Below are positions 1 to 8,550 of a DNA stretch of 64,000 nt, piece after piece. Within the stretch, counting starts at the first letter, position 1; every line of letters begins with the position of its first letter. The notes below the pieces were generated by a model. The model had not been told where the DNA came from and did not search any database. It saw only the letters and a program-made list of their open reading frames with translations. A program made the translations under genes and the position numbers. The stretch spans positions 1-64,000 of the forward strand of contig JBFWQW010000001.1 of NCBI GenBank assembly GCA_050249235.1, written 5' to 3'. This DNA is from JAEKLB01 sp050249235 (GTDB lineage Bacteria; Actinomycetota; Acidimicrobiia; Acidimicrobiales; CADCSY01).

Positions 1-337
1 TGTCCCACTTGTCGAGGGGTGTGTCCTCGAGGGGGAACAGGTAGCTGCCGCCGGCGTTGTTGACGACGATGTCGATGCTCCCGAGCTCGTCCACGGTGCG
101 CTGCACCAGCGCCTCGAGCTGGGCCTCGTCCCTCACGTCGGTCGGCACCACGAGGCAGCGGACGCCGAGCGCCCGCACCTCCTCGCCCACCGCTTCCAGC
201 CGCTCGACCTTGCGGGCGGCGACGACCACGTCGGCCCCCGCCCGGGCCAGCACCCGGGCCGCGGCCGCGCCGATCCCCGTGCCCCCGCCCGTGACGACGG
301 CGACCTTCCCGGCGAGCTCCCCCGATGCATCGTCCAT
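1..337 (-). CDS. Short-chain dehydrogenase/reductase (SDR), 3' end cut by window edge
   Basis: NAD(P)-dependent oxidoreductase of the SDR family; only the first 112 residues lie in the window. After MDDASGELAGK comes the Rossmann motif TGGGTGIG, which binds the dinucleotide. VVAARK follows the second beta strand, and the NNAG motif near residue 97 is typical of classical SDRs. The catalytic Ser-Tyr-Lys region is off the left edge, so the substrate cannot be judged. The ATG at 337 is chosen because a TATCGT hexamer (344-349, minus strand) ends 6 bases upstream, which fits a leaderless start. The gene is divergent from the SnoaL-like gene that begins at 411. Confidence 0.88.
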   Translation of the reverse strand, partial: MDDASGELAGKVAVVTGGGTGIGAAAARVLARAGADVVVAARKVERLEAVGEEVRALGVRCLVVPTDVRDEAQLEALVQRTVDELGSIDIVVNNAGGSYLFPLEDTPLDKWD

Positions 338-343
338 GGCCGG

Positions 344-349
344 ACGATA
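344..349 (-). promoter_or_regulatory. -10 box TATCGT of the first SDR gene
   Basis: TATCGT on the minus strand is separated from the ATG at 337 by 6 bases. This is the leaderless spacing seen repeatedly in the window. No Shine-Dalgarno sequence fits in the gap. Confidence 0.5.
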
Positions 350-410
350 CGAGGACGCCGGCCGGCGCGCCCCGCTACCGTCCGGGTCCGGACGGGGAGA
401 GGGGTCTGGC

Positions 411-842
411 ATGCCGGAGACGGGGACCGACGCGGAGCGGCGCGAGGCGAACAAGGCGATGATCCGCGACCTGTTCACCCGCTACCACGAGATCGTGACC
501 CGTGACCTCGACGAGCTCCGGCCCTACTACACGGACGACACGGTGCTCGACCTCCCGCAGCTCGGCACCCACCTCGAGGGGATCGACGCCACCCTCAAGA
601 TGGCGGCCATGATCGGCCGGACGTTCAGCGCCTGGCGCCAGGTGAACTTCCGGTTCCACGACGCCGTCGACCCGGACGAGATGATCTGGGAGGCCGACGC
701 CGACGGCACCTACGCCGACGACGGGACGACCTACGAGCAGACCTACGTGCTGTTCCTGAAGCTCCGCGACGGCCGGATCGCCCACCACACCGAGTACGTC
801 GATACCCGGCGCTTGGCGAAGTTCCCGCCGTCGTCCCGATGA
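411..842 (+). CDS. SnoaL/NTF2-like protein
   Basis: Protein of 143 residues with the cone-shaped alpha+beta fold of SnoaL-like polyketide cyclases and related isomerases or binding proteins. The N-terminal helix ending RDLFTRYHEIVTRDLDELRPYYTDD and the later GTYADDGTTYEQTYVLFLKLRDGRI strands match the fold. No catalytic residue can be assigned from sequence. The ATG at 411 has a GGAGAGG ribosome site about 10 bases upstream; the longer open frame to 57 overlaps the divergent SDR and is not credible. An APH-fold kinase gene follows at 886, and the surrounding genes suggest a role in lipid or steroid-like catabolism. That role is inferred only. Confidence 0.75.
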   Translation: MPETGTDAERREANKAMIRDLFTRYHEIVTRDLDELRPYYTDDTVLDLPQLGTHLEGIDATLKMAAMIGRTFSAWRQVNFRFHDAVDPDEMIWEADADGTYADDGTTYEQTYVLFLKLRDGRIAHHTEYVDTRRLAKFPPSSR

Positions 843-885
843 GCCCGCACCGGCCGGCCCGGCCCCGCACCCCCGGAGGCGCACG

Positions 886-2253
886 ATGAGCGACGCGAGC
901 GAGGCCCGGGCCCGGGAGGCCGACGCGGCCACCGCCCGGGTCGTGGCCTGGCTGGAGTCCGAGCTGCACGGCAGGGTCCGCTCGATCGAGCGGCAGGCCC
1001 GCTGGCGCCCGGTCTGGATGCTCGACCTGGAGACCGGCGACGGCGTCCTCGAGCTGTGCGTGCGGGGCGACCGGATCGACACCCAGTACACGTGGTCGAT
1101 GGAGCACGAGATGCGCTTCCAGCGCACGCTCGCCGACCTCGGCATGCCCGTCCCGAAGGTCTACGGCTGGATCGACGAGCCCCGGGCCTACGTGATGGAC
1201 CGGGTCCCGGGGCGCCCCGACTTCGCCGGCTCGACCGACGAGGAGCGCGACCAGGTGGTCGACGAGTACCTCCAGGCGCTGGCCGCCATCCACACCCTCG
1301 ACCTGGCGCCCTTCGACGCAGCCGGGATCGACCGGGCCACGACACCCGACGACTCGGGCCTCGTGGGGGCCCGGCGGATGATCCGGATGTACCGCAACCA
1401 GAAGGTGCGCCCGGATCCCTTCACCGAGTTCGCGCTGGGCTGGCTGGCCCGGCACCCGGCCCGCAGCCACGGGCGGGAGGGACCGGTCGTCTGGGACTCG
1501 GGGCAGTTCCACCACGCCGACGGGCACGTCACCGGGGTGATCGACCTCGAGCTGGGCCACATCGGGGACCCGATGATGGATCTCGCCGGCTGGCGGATGC
1601 GTGACTCGATCGTCCCGTTCGGCGACTTCGCCCGCCTCTACGACCGCTACGGCGAGCTCGTCGGCGAGCCGGTCGACCTCGAGGCCATCCAGCTCCACCA
1701 CATCTTCTTCACGCTCTCGAACCAGCTGGCGTTCTCCCACGCCGTGAAGGACCCGCCGCCGGGCTCGGACTTCGCCACGAACATGCAGTGGTGCAACGAG
1801 ACGAACCTCTACGTCACCGAGGGGATCGCCGAGTACCTGGGCGTCGGCCTGCCGACCGTGGAGATGCCGGACCCAGCGCCGTCCCGTGTCGGTCCGGTCC
1901 ACCAGCACCTGGCCCGGAGCCTCCGCGCCATGCAGATCGACGACGAGTACATCCGTCACCAGCTCCGCATCTCGTTCCGCGTTGCCCAGCACCTGGCCCG
2001 CTACGACGAGATCGGTCCCGCCGTCGAGGAGGCCAACCTCGACGACCTCCACGAGCTGCTCGGGCACCGGCCGGCGTCGTGGGAGGACGGCGACGCCGAG
2101 CTCGAGCGCTTCGTCCTGGCCGACACCGAGGGCCGCCGGGACGAAGCCCTCCTGGCCCTCTTCCACCGCCGGAACCTGCGGGCCCAGATGCTCAACGCGC
2201 CGGCCGGCTCGGCCATGGCCAGGCACAATCCGATCCAGGCGTTCACCTCGTAG
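886..2253 (+). CDS. APH-fold phosphotransferase with altered catalytic loop
   Basis: Protein of 455 residues of the aminoglycoside phosphotransferase (APH)/choline-kinase superfamily. The N-lobe has a nucleotide-binding beta sheet and the hinge is near YVMDRVPGRPDF (about residue 104). The metal-binding motif GVIDLELGHIGDPMMDLA is intact near residue 213. The usual catalytic-loop HGDxxxxN is replaced by VWDSGQFH: the Asp is kept, but His and Asn are lost. The C-terminal extension of about 190 residues is longer than in typical APH enzymes (about 300-350). An RBS (GGAGG) precedes the ATG. It sits 17 bases before the methyltransferase gene at 2271, so the two are probably cotranscribed. The substrate is unknown; antibiotic resistance is unlikely given the lipid-catabolism neighbours. 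Confidence 0.78.
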   Translation: MSDASEARAREADAATARVVAWLESELHGRVRSIERQARWRPVWMLDLETGDGVLELCVRGDRIDTQYTWSMEHEMRFQRTLADLGMPVPKVYGWIDEPRAYVMDRVPGRPDFAGSTDEERDQVVDEYLQALAAIHTLDLAPFDAAGIDRATTPDDSGLVGARRMIRMYRNQKVRPDPFTEFALGWLARHPARSHGREGPVVWDSGQFHHADGHVTGVIDLELGHIGDPMMDLAGWRMRDSIVPFGDFARLYDRYGELVGEPVDLEAIQLHHIFFTLSNQLAFSHAVKDPPPGSDFATNMQWCNETNLYVTEGIAEYLGVGLPTVEMPDPAPSRVGPVHQHLARSLRAMQIDDEYIRHQLRISFRVAQHLARYDEIGPAVEEANLDDLHELLGHRPASWEDGDAELERFVLADTEGRRDEALLALFHRRNLRAQMLNAPAGSAMARHNPIQAFTS

Positions 2254-2270
2254 TCGAAACGGAGGTCAGC

Positions 2271-3557
2271 ATGGCCCGCCCGCAGGAAGCGTCCGCCCCC
2301 CGCCACCACCGGGACCACGGCGGTCTCGCCCGCCTGGTCGAGCGCCTGCTGGGTCGGGACGCCCCGATCGCCATCTCCTGCTACGACGGCAGCACGGCGG
2401 GACGGCCCGACGCCACGGTGCGGCTGGTGGTGCGGTCCCCGGACGCCGTCCGCCGGGTGCTCACCGCGCCCGGCGAGCTCGGCTTCGGCCGGGCCTACGT
2501 GGCCGGCGACATCGACGTCGAAGGCGACCTCTTCGAGGCGCTGGCCGTCGGCACGGCGGCCCGGCCCCACCTCGGTGCGCTCGAGCTCGTCGAGCTGCTC
2601 CGGTTCGTCGGAGACGGGGTCGTCCACCGGCTGCCGCCGCCGCCGGAGGAGATCCGGCTCCGGGGCCGGCGCCACTCGCCCGAGCGGGACGCGGCGGCCA
2701 TCGCCCACCACTACGACGTGTCGAACGCCTTCTACCGCATGGTCCTCGGGCCGTCGATGACCTACTCGTGCGCGGTCTGGCCGGACGGCGCCGGCGACGC
2801 GACCCTCGAGGAGGCCCAGGCCGCGAAGTACGAGCTCGTCTGCCGGAAGCTCGGGCTGCGTCCGGGCATGCGGCTGCTCGACGTCGGCTGCGGCTGGGGT
2901 GGGATGGTCCGCCACGCCGCCCGCCATCACGGGGTCAGCGCCGTGGGCATCACGCTGTCGGCCCGCCAGGCCGAGTGGGCCGAGCGGGCGGTGGCCGAGG
3001 ACGGGCTGGGCGACCGCGTCGAGATCCGGGTGCAGGACTACCGGCACGTGACGGACGGGCCCTTCGACGCGGTCAGCTCCATCGGGATGTTCGAGCACGT
3101 GGGGCTGGCCCGCCTCGGCGAGTACTTCACGACGCTCCACGGGCTGCTGCGGCCCGGCGGTCGGCTCCTCAACCACGGCATCAGCCGTCCCTTCGGCGGT
3201 GAGCCCCGCTTGCACCGCAGGGGCTTCGTCGATCGCTACGTCTTCCCCGACGGTGAGCTCCACGAGATCGGCGCCGTCGTCTCGAAGGTGCAGGAGGTCG
3301 GCTTCGAAGCCCGCCACCTCGAGAGCCTCCGCGAGCACTACGGGCTGACCCTTCGGGCCTGGGTGGCGAACCTCGAGCGGAACTGGAGCGACGCCGTGGC
3401 CGAGGTCGGCAACGGGCGGGCCCGGGTGTGGCGGCTCTACATGGCCGGCTGCGCGCTCGGCTTCGAGTCGGGCCGGACCCAGGTGCACCAGCTGCTGGCG
3501 GTGAAGCCCGACGGGGGCCGGAGCGGCCTCCCCCTCCGCCCGGCGTTCGAGGGCTGA
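2271..3557 (+). CDS. Cyclopropane-fatty-acyl-phospholipid synthase-like methyltransferase
   Basis: SAM-dependent enzyme of 428 residues in the CFA-synthase/mycolic-acid methyltransferase family, which modifies double bonds of lipid acyl chains. An N-terminal lipid-binding type domain (residues 1-130, with FGRAYVAGDIDVEGDLFEAL) precedes the catalytic domain. That domain carries HHYDVSNAFYRMVLGPSMTYSCAVW, the SAM motif LLDVGCGWGG (about residue 203), and SSIGMFEHVG, where the family's acidic residue lies. Length matches the family (about 400-430). The ATG at 2271 follows GGAGGTCAGC; the open frame extends much further upstream only because of GC bias. It follows the APH gene by 17 bases. Substrate specificity cannot be told from sequence. 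Confidence 0.88.
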   Translation: MARPQEASAPRHHRDHGGLARLVERLLGRDAPIAISCYDGSTAGRPDATVRLVVRSPDAVRRVLTAPGELGFGRAYVAGDIDVEGDLFEALAVGTAARPHLGALELVELLRFVGDGVVHRLPPPPEEIRLRGRRHSPERDAAAIAHHYDVSNAFYRMVLGPSMTYSCAVWPDGAGDATLEEAQAAKYELVCRKLGLRPGMRLLDVGCGWGGMVRHAARHHGVSAVGITLSARQAEWAERAVAEDGLGDRVEIRVQDYRHVTDGPFDAVSSIGMFEHVGLARLGEYFTTLHGLLRPGGRLLNHGISRPFGGEPRLHRRGFVDRYVFPDGELHEIGAVVSKVQEVGFEARHLESLREHYGLTLRAWVANLERNWSDAVAEVGNGRARVWRLYMAGCALGFESGRTQVHQLLAVKPDGGRSGLPLRPAFEG

Positions 3558-3593
3558 ACGGGGGCCCGCCCGGGGACCGATCGCCCCGGCGGG

Positions 3594-4382
3594 TCAGAAC
3601 GCGTCGAGGATGCGGCCGAAGCGGGCCGCCACGTCCGCTCGGCGCTCGGGGTGGGTGAACAGGTGGAGCCGGCCGTCCCGGATGGCGTCGAGCACCCGGG
3701 CGCCCACGTCGGCCGGCTCGAGCACGCCGGGCTCGGGGGCGGGCGGGGCGGCGGTCGGTGCCGGGTCGGGCTGGCCGGGCGCCTGCCCGAGCCGGCTGCG
3801 GACCCGGCCCGGCATGACGACGGTGACCCCGATGGGGGCGCCAGCCGCCACCAGCTCGGCGTGGAGGGTCTCGCTGAGGGCCAGCACGCCGTGCTTCGAC
3901 ACGTTGTAGGGCCCGATGCCGGGCACCGGGGTGACCGCGGCCATCGACGCCACGTTCACCACGTGGCCCTCGTGGCCGGCGGCGAGCAAGCGGGGGACGA
4001 AGCTGCGGACGCCGTGGACGACGCCGAGGAGGTTGACCCCGAGCACGAGGTCCCAGTCGTCGAGCGGGAGCTCCCAGCTCCGGCCCGGCCGGACGACGCC
4101 GGCGTTGTTGCAGATCACGTGGACGTCGCCGAAGGCCTCGATGGTGGCCTCGGCCAGCGCCTCCACCTGGTCGGGGTCGCCGACGTCGGTGACGACGGCG
4201 ACGACGTCCCCGCCGTCGGAGGCCAGGCGGGCGCGCTCGGCGAGGAGCCGCTCGGTGTCGAGGTCGGCGAGCACCACCTTGGCGCCCGCGGCGAGCAGCG
4301 CCTCGGCGATCCCGAGCCCGATGCCGCTGGCCCCGCCGGTCACGACCGCCACCCGTCCCCGCAGCTCCCGCACGCCGGTCAT
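3594..4382 (-). CDS. Short-chain dehydrogenase/reductase
   Basis: Classical SDR of 262 residues. It shows the cofactor motif TGGASGIG (about residue 16), ADLD after the second strand (favouring NAD(H)), NNAG, the catalytic Ser in NVASMAA, and YNVSK as the Tyr-Lys pair. It is convergent with the methyltransferase gene (36-base gap) and divergent from the acyl-CoA dehydrogenase at 4542. A 13-base palindrome between the two divergent genes may regulate one or both. It probably oxidises a hydroxyacyl or alcohol substrate, but the family is too broad for a firm call. Confidence 0.88.
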   Translation of the reverse strand: MTGVRELRGRVAVVTGGASGIGLGIAEALLAAGAKVVLADLDTERLLAERARLASDGGDVVAVVTDVGDPDQVEALAEATIEAFGDVHVICNNAGVVRPGRSWELPLDDWDLVLGVNLLGVVHGVRSFVPRLLAAGHEGHVVNVASMAAVTPVPGIGPYNVSKHGVLALSETLHAELVAAGAPIGVTVVMPGRVRSRLGQAPGQPDPAPTAAPPAPEPGVLEPADVGARVLDAIRDGRLHLFTHPERRADVAARFGRILDAF

Positions 4383-4447
4383 TCAAGCCGCCTGGCCCGT
4401 CCGCCGCCGCCGGCCGGACTCGTGGCGGACAGCCGTTCCCCTCTGCT

Positions 4448-4460
4448 AGAACGACGTTCT
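4448..4460. promoter_or_regulatory. Perfect 13-base palindrome, candidate operator
   Basis: AGAACGACGTTCT is an inverted repeat with one central base. It lies in the 159-base divergent spacer between the SDR at 4382 and the ACAD at 4542. Size and symmetry fit a TetR-type operator of fatty-acid catabolism genes. The spacing (GAAC-3-GTTC) differs from the LexA boxes in this window (GAAC-4-GTTC). No regulator gene lies beside it. Confidence 0.45.
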
Positions 4461-4541
4461 CACGCTGCCGGGCGGTGGGCGGCCGGCAGCAAGCCGGCGG
4501 CCGCAGGGGCGACGGCGCCACGACAGGGACAGGGGGGCACG

Positions 4542-5834
4542 ATGGCCTGGGACTTCTCGACGGACCCGGAATGGCAGGAGCAGCTCGACTGGATCGAGCA
4601 GTTCTGCCGGGAGGAGATCGAGCCCTTCACGCTTGCCTTCCCGGCCGTCGGCTTCGGGCGCACCGAGCGGCTGCCGACGGCGGTGGCGGCCCACCTCGAC
4701 GGCCTCAAGCAGCAGGTCAAGGACCGGGGCCTGTGGGGGATCTTCCTCGACAAGGAGATCGGTGGCCCCGGCTTCGGGCAGCTGAAGCTGGCCCTCGTCA
4801 ACGAGATCCTCGGCCGGTACGGCGCCGCGCCCGCGATCTTCGGATGCCAGGCGCCCGACACCGGGAACATGGACATCCTCGCCAAGTACGGCACCGAGGA
4901 GCAGAAGGAGAAGTACCTCAAGCCGCTCTTCGAGCAGCGCATGAGGTCGTGCTACTCGATGACCGAGCCCCAGGGCGGCTCCGACACCCGCAGCTTCAAG
5001 ACCCACGCCGAGCGGGACGGCGACGAATGGGTGATCAACGGCGAGAAGTGGTTCTCGAGCTTCGGGAAGCAGGCCGACATCATCATCGTGATGTGCAACA
5101 ACGGCATGTTCATCGTCGAGCAGGGCACGCCGGGACTCGAGTTCCTGCTGGGGTCGGGCATCCACGCCCACATCCGGTACAACGACGTCAGGGTGCCGGC
5201 CGGCAACCTGCTCGGCCCAGAGGGCGGCGCCCACGCCGTGGCCCAGTTCCGCCTCGGCGGCGGCCGCATCCACCACGCCATGCGGTCGGTGGCCCAGGTG
5301 AAGCTGGCCCTCGACATGATGTGCGAGCGGGCCATCTCCCGGGAGTCGCGCGGCCACCTCGTGTCCGAGTACCAGATGGTCCAGAACGACATCGCCGAGT
5401 CGTACATGCAGGTGGAGATGCTCCGGCTGCTCGTGCTCCAGACGGCCTGGAAGATCGACCAGGGCGGCACGCAGGAGACCCGGGTCGACATCGGGGCCTG
5501 CAAGATCCAGGCCGCCAAGACCCTGCGCGACGTCGTGTACCGGGCCCATCACATCCACGGCGCGCTCGGCACCACCGACCTCACGCCGCTGCAGCGCATG
5601 TGGGCCAGCGTGCCCACGATGGCGATGATGGACGGACCCGACGAGGTCCACAAGGTCGTCATCGCCAACCAGCTCCTCAAGCGCTACACGCCCCACGAGG
5701 GCCTCTTCCCGCGGGAGTACCTGCCGGCCAAGCGGGAGGCGGCCCGGGCCCGGTTCCAGCTGATGATCGACGGCGACCCGGCCGTGAAGGAGCACGTCGA
5801 GCAGATGGACCGCTACGCCGCCATGGCCGGCTGA
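4542..5834 (+). CDS. Acyl-CoA dehydrogenase family protein (ACAD10/11-like clade)
   Basis: FAD-dependent enzyme of 430 residues that acts on acyl-CoA thioesters. The signature CYSMTEPQGGSDTRS (about residue 145) contacts FAD and substrate, followed by EWVINGEKWFSS. The C-terminal helix carries MDGPDEVHKVVIAN. At the position of the usual base (YEG in medium-chain enzymes) there is DGPDEVH, typical of the ACAD10/11 group. The ATG at 4542 is preceded by AGGGGGGCACG. A dispersed palindrome starts right after the stop codon. Nearby APH kinases (886 and 7572) suggest a split form of the APH-ACAD fusion known in animals (inference). Confidence 0.9.
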   Translation: MAWDFSTDPEWQEQLDWIEQFCREEIEPFTLAFPAVGFGRTERLPTAVAAHLDGLKQQVKDRGLWGIFLDKEIGGPGFGQLKLALVNEILGRYGAAPAIFGCQAPDTGNMDILAKYGTEEQKEKYLKPLFEQRMRSCYSMTEPQGGSDTRSFKTHAERDGDEWVINGEKWFSSFGKQADIIIVMCNNGMFIVEQGTPGLEFLLGSGIHAHIRYNDVRVPAGNLLGPEGGAHAVAQFRLGGGRIHHAMRSVAQVKLALDMMCERAISRESRGHLVSEYQMVQNDIAESYMQVEMLRLLVLQTAWKIDQGGTQETRVDIGACKIQAAKTLRDVVYRAHHIHGALGTTDLTPLQRMWASVPTMAMMDGPDEVHKVVIANQLLKRYTPHEGLFPREYLPAKREAARARFQLMIDGDPAVKEHVEQMDRYAAMAG

Positions 5835-5839
5835 CCGAT

Positions 5840-5893
5840 CCCGTTCCCTGTCGACCGGAGTGGACGATCCCCGCTCAGTCGACAAGGAGCGGG
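5840..5893. repeat. Dispersed intergenic palindrome, copy 1
   Basis: Arms at 5840-5855 (CCCGTTCCCTGTCGAC) and 5878-5893 (GTCGACAAGGAGCGGG) are complementary with two mismatches around a 22-base centre. It lies between two plus-strand genes. Other copies are at 12257, 21822, 39821 and, as a half, 58817. Confidence 0.7.
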
Positions 5894-5930
5894 ACGCGGG
5901 TCGGGTTCGACGACAGGAGGGGGAGGGGAC

Positions 5931-6692
5931 GTGAAGCTGCGGGACAAGGTGGTGGTGGTGACCGGCTCGGGCAACGGCATCGGTGAGGCCTTCGCCCACC
6001 GGTTCACCGCCGAGGGCGCCCACGTCGTGGTGACCGACATCGAGCCGGACGCGGTCGAGCGGGTGGCGTCCGCCATCGGCAGCGTGGGCCTGGCCGTCGA
6101 CATCACGGTCGAGGAGAACGTGCTGGCGGTGGCGGCCCTGGCCCGGGAGACCTACGGCGAGATCGACGTCTGGTACAGCAACGCCGGCTACTCGGGACCG
6201 CCCCAGCCCGGCGACCTCCAGTCGAACGACCTCTGGGACATGACCTGGCGGCTGCACGTGATGTCCCACGTCTACGCCGCCCGCGAGGTCCTGCCGGCAA
6301 TGGTCGAGCGGGGCGAGGGCTACCTGCTCCAGACGGCCTCGGTGATCTCCCTGTCGACCCAGGCCGACAAGGTGACGTACTCGGTCACCAAGCACGGCGC
6401 CTTGTCGCTGGCCGAGTGGCTGGCCATCCACTACCGGCCCAAAGGCGTGCGGGTGTCCTGCTTTTGCCCGGGCGCCATGAACACGAGGATGTTGCGGGGC
6501 AACGGCTTCCCTGCCGACCACCCCGTCATGCAGATGGCCCTGACGCCGGAGCAGGTCGCCGCCATCGTGGTCGACGGCATCGACGCCGAGCGCTTCCTGA
6601 TCACGACGGACGAGGGCGCCGAGCAGGTGCTCGTGGAGAAGGCGAAGGACTACGACGGTTGGATCGAGCGCACCGGGGCCCGGTTCGCGTGA
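5931..6692 (+). CDS. Short-chain dehydrogenase/reductase
   Basis: SDR of 253 residues with the cofactor motif TGSGNGIG (about residue 13), VTDIEPD after strand 2 (NAD-type acidic residue), SNAG in place of NNAG, and the catalytic YSVTK (Tyr-Lys). The start is GTG at 5931 preceded by a strong GGAGGGGGAGGGG purine run. It is followed after 31 bases by another SDR, then an APH kinase and a quinone oxidoreductase, all on the plus strand, so an operon is likely. The physiological substrate is not evident. Confidence 0.88.
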   Translation: MKLRDKVVVVTGSGNGIGEAFAHRFTAEGAHVVVTDIEPDAVERVASAIGSVGLAVDITVEENVLAVAALARETYGEIDVWYSNAGYSGPPQPGDLQSNDLWDMTWRLHVMSHVYAAREVLPAMVERGEGYLLQTASVISLSTQADKVTYSVTKHGALSLAEWLAIHYRPKGVRVSCFCPGAMNTRMLRGNGFPADHPVMQMALTPEQVAAIVVDGIDAERFLITTDEGAEQVLVEKAKDYDGWIERTGARFA

Positions 6693-6723
6693 GCGCCACC
6701 GTCACGACGACAGAGGAGGGGCG

Positions 6724-7488
6724 ATGACCCTGCCCGACTTCGATCTCACCGGCCGGGTGGCCGTCGTCACCGGTGGCTCCCGCGGCATCGGGAAGGCCCT
6801 CGTCGAGGGCTTCGCCGCGGCCGGGGCCGACGTGGTGATCGCCAGCCGCAAGCTCGACAACTGCAGGGCGGTGGCGGCCGAGGTCGAGGCCACCACCGGC
6901 CGGCGGGCCCTGCCGGTGGCCTTCAATGTCAGCCACTGGGACGAGTGCGACCGCCTGGTCGAGACGGTCTACGCCGAGTTCGGGCACTGCGAGGTGCTGG
7001 TGAACAACGCCGGCCTCTCGCCGCTCTACCCGGACCTGCCCTCGGTGACGGAGGAGCTCTACGACAAGACCCACGCCGTCAACGCCAAGGGCCCGTTCCG
7101 GCTGGCCTCGCTCTTCGCGGCCCGGATGTTCGAGGCCGACGGCGGCTCGATCATCAACGTCAGCACCACCGGGTCGTGGCGCCCGGACTGGAGCGACCTC
7201 CCGTACGCCATGGCCAAGGCCGGCCTGAACGCCCTCGCCCTCGGTCTCGCCGGGGCCTACAACCCCAAGGTCCGGGCCAACGTGGTGCTGCCCGGCGCCT
7301 ACGACACCGACATCGCCACCCACTGGGCTCCGGGCTCGATCGAGCGCATGAACGAGTCGAACCCCATGCGGCGCATCGGCCAACCCCGCGACATGGTGGG
7401 CATCTGCCTGTTGCTGGCCAGCGACGCCGGCAGCTACATCAACGGGGCGCAGATCAACGTCGACGGGGGATCGGCCCGCACCCTCTGA
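6724..7488 (+). CDS. Short-chain dehydrogenase/reductase
   Basis: SDR of 254 residues with TGGSRGIG (about residue 17), ASRK after strand 2 (NADP-type basic residues), NNAG, the catalytic Ser in NVSTTGS, and YAMAK as the Tyr-Lys motif. The C-terminus INGAQINVDGG is typical of FabG-like and gluconate-dehydrogenase-like SDRs. The start ATG at 6724 has GGAGGGGCG immediately upstream. Its place in the run of acyl-CoA-type genes suggests a hydroxyacyl substrate (inference). Confidence 0.9.
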   Translation: MTLPDFDLTGRVAVVTGGSRGIGKALVEGFAAAGADVVIASRKLDNCRAVAAEVEATTGRRALPVAFNVSHWDECDRLVETVYAEFGHCEVLVNNAGLSPLYPDLPSVTEELYDKTHAVNAKGPFRLASLFAARMFEADGGSIINVSTTGSWRPDWSDLPYAMAKAGLNALALGLAGAYNPKVRANVVLPGAYDTDIATHWAPGSIERMNESNPMRRIGQPRDMVGICLLLASDAGSYINGAQINVDGGSARTL

Positions 7489-7571
7489 GCCCTCCCCGAG
7501 CCCGCAAGCGGCCGCTCGATCCGACCCGCAGTCCCGAACCCGTCCCGCACCACCCGACCACGAGGAGCGCC

Positions 7572-8540
7572 ATGCCGGCCAAGCCGCTCGACGAAGCCGA
7601 GTTCACCGACCGCCTCCGGGCCTCCTTCCCCGGACGCGAGGTGGCGCCGATCACCCCGCTCACCGGCGGGGCGTCGAGCCTCACCTTCTGGACCACGCTC
7701 GACGGCACCGAGAAGATCGTGGCCAAGGTGTCGCCTCCCGGGCTCGAGCCGGTGCGCAACCGGGACATGCTCCGCCAGGCCCGGGCCCACAAGGCGCTCG
7801 CCGGCACCGGCGTGCCCGTGCCCAACGTGCTGGCCGAGGACGCCGGCGACCCGCCGGACGTGCCGCCCTACTTCGTGATGGAGATGGTCCCCGGCGAGTG
7901 CATCGAGCTGAACTTCCTCCCGCCGGACGACCCCAGGCCGGCCGACTGGGTCCGGGGCCGCCAGCTGCACACCGCCCGTCTCATGGGCGAGCTGCACAAG
8001 GTCGACCCGGTGGCGGTGGGGCTCGGCGACGAGCCCGAGACCAGCCTCACCGAAGAGGTCCAGCGCTGGAAGAACTCGCTCGACGTGTGCGACGAGGACC
8101 TCAAGGCCGGCACCGACGACGTCTACGAGCGGCTGCTCGCCACCGTGCCGGCCGCCGAGCCGTCGGCGCTGCTGCACGGCGACTTCCGCACCGGCAACGT
8201 GCTTGCCGAGGAGGACCACGTCACCGCGGTGATCGACTGGGAGATCTGGTCGCGCAGCGATCCCCGCATCGATCTCGCGTGGTTCCTGGTCTTCGTGGAG
8301 GACGAGCGCCGCGAGTCGCCGCCCGGCACCCCGAGCGTCGACGAGCTGCTCGAGACCTACGTGGCGGCCCGGGGCGCGCCCGTGGCCGACCTCGACTGGT
8401 TCCGGGCCCTGGTCCGCTACAAGCAGACGGCCACCGGCGCGTTCATCACCCGCAACGCCCGCCGCCGGGGGGCGCCGGTCACACCGGTCGACAACTCGAC
8501 GAGCTGGCTCCTGACGTCGGCCCGCCAGCTGCTCGGCTAG
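7572..8540 (+). CDS. APH-fold phosphotransferase family protein
   Basis: Protein of 322 residues in the APH superfamily with intact motifs. LLHGDFRTGN (about residue 200) is the catalytic loop and AVIDWEIWSRSDPRIDLAWF carries the metal-binding Asp. The N-lobe has LTGGASSLTFW and IVAKVSP (ATP-anchoring Lys). The ATG at 7572 has CGAGGAGCG upstream. The gene follows two SDRs and precedes a quinone oxidoreductase by 10 bases. Bacterial homologues such as LvaA phosphorylate the hydroxyl of 4-hydroxyacyl-CoA before elimination by an ACAD; the ACAD and SDR neighbours make this role plausible but unproven. Antibiotic resistance is unlikely. Confidence 0.85.
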   Translation: MPAKPLDEAEFTDRLRASFPGREVAPITPLTGGASSLTFWTTLDGTEKIVAKVSPPGLEPVRNRDMLRQARAHKALAGTGVPVPNVLAEDAGDPPDVPPYFVMEMVPGECIELNFLPPDDPRPADWVRGRQLHTARLMGELHKVDPVAVGLGDEPETSLTEEVQRWKNSLDVCDEDLKAGTDDVYERLLATVPAAEPSALLHGDFRTGNVLAEEDHVTAVIDWEIWSRSDPRIDLAWFLVFVEDERRESPPGTPSVDELLETYVAARGAPVADLDWFRALVRYKQTATGAFITRNARRRGAPVTPVDNSTSWLLTSARQLLG

Positions 8541-8550
8541 ACCTGCCGCC

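Noticed and set aside
4448..4460. Possible fourth LexA box
   Set aside because: The half-sites GAAC and GTTC are 3 bases apart here and 4 in the three confirmed-looking boxes, and the flanks do not match.
886..8540. APH-fold genes as aminoglycoside resistance genes
   Set aside because: Neighbours are ACAD, SDR and lipid genes, and the motifs match the ACAD10/11-LvaA kinase group better.
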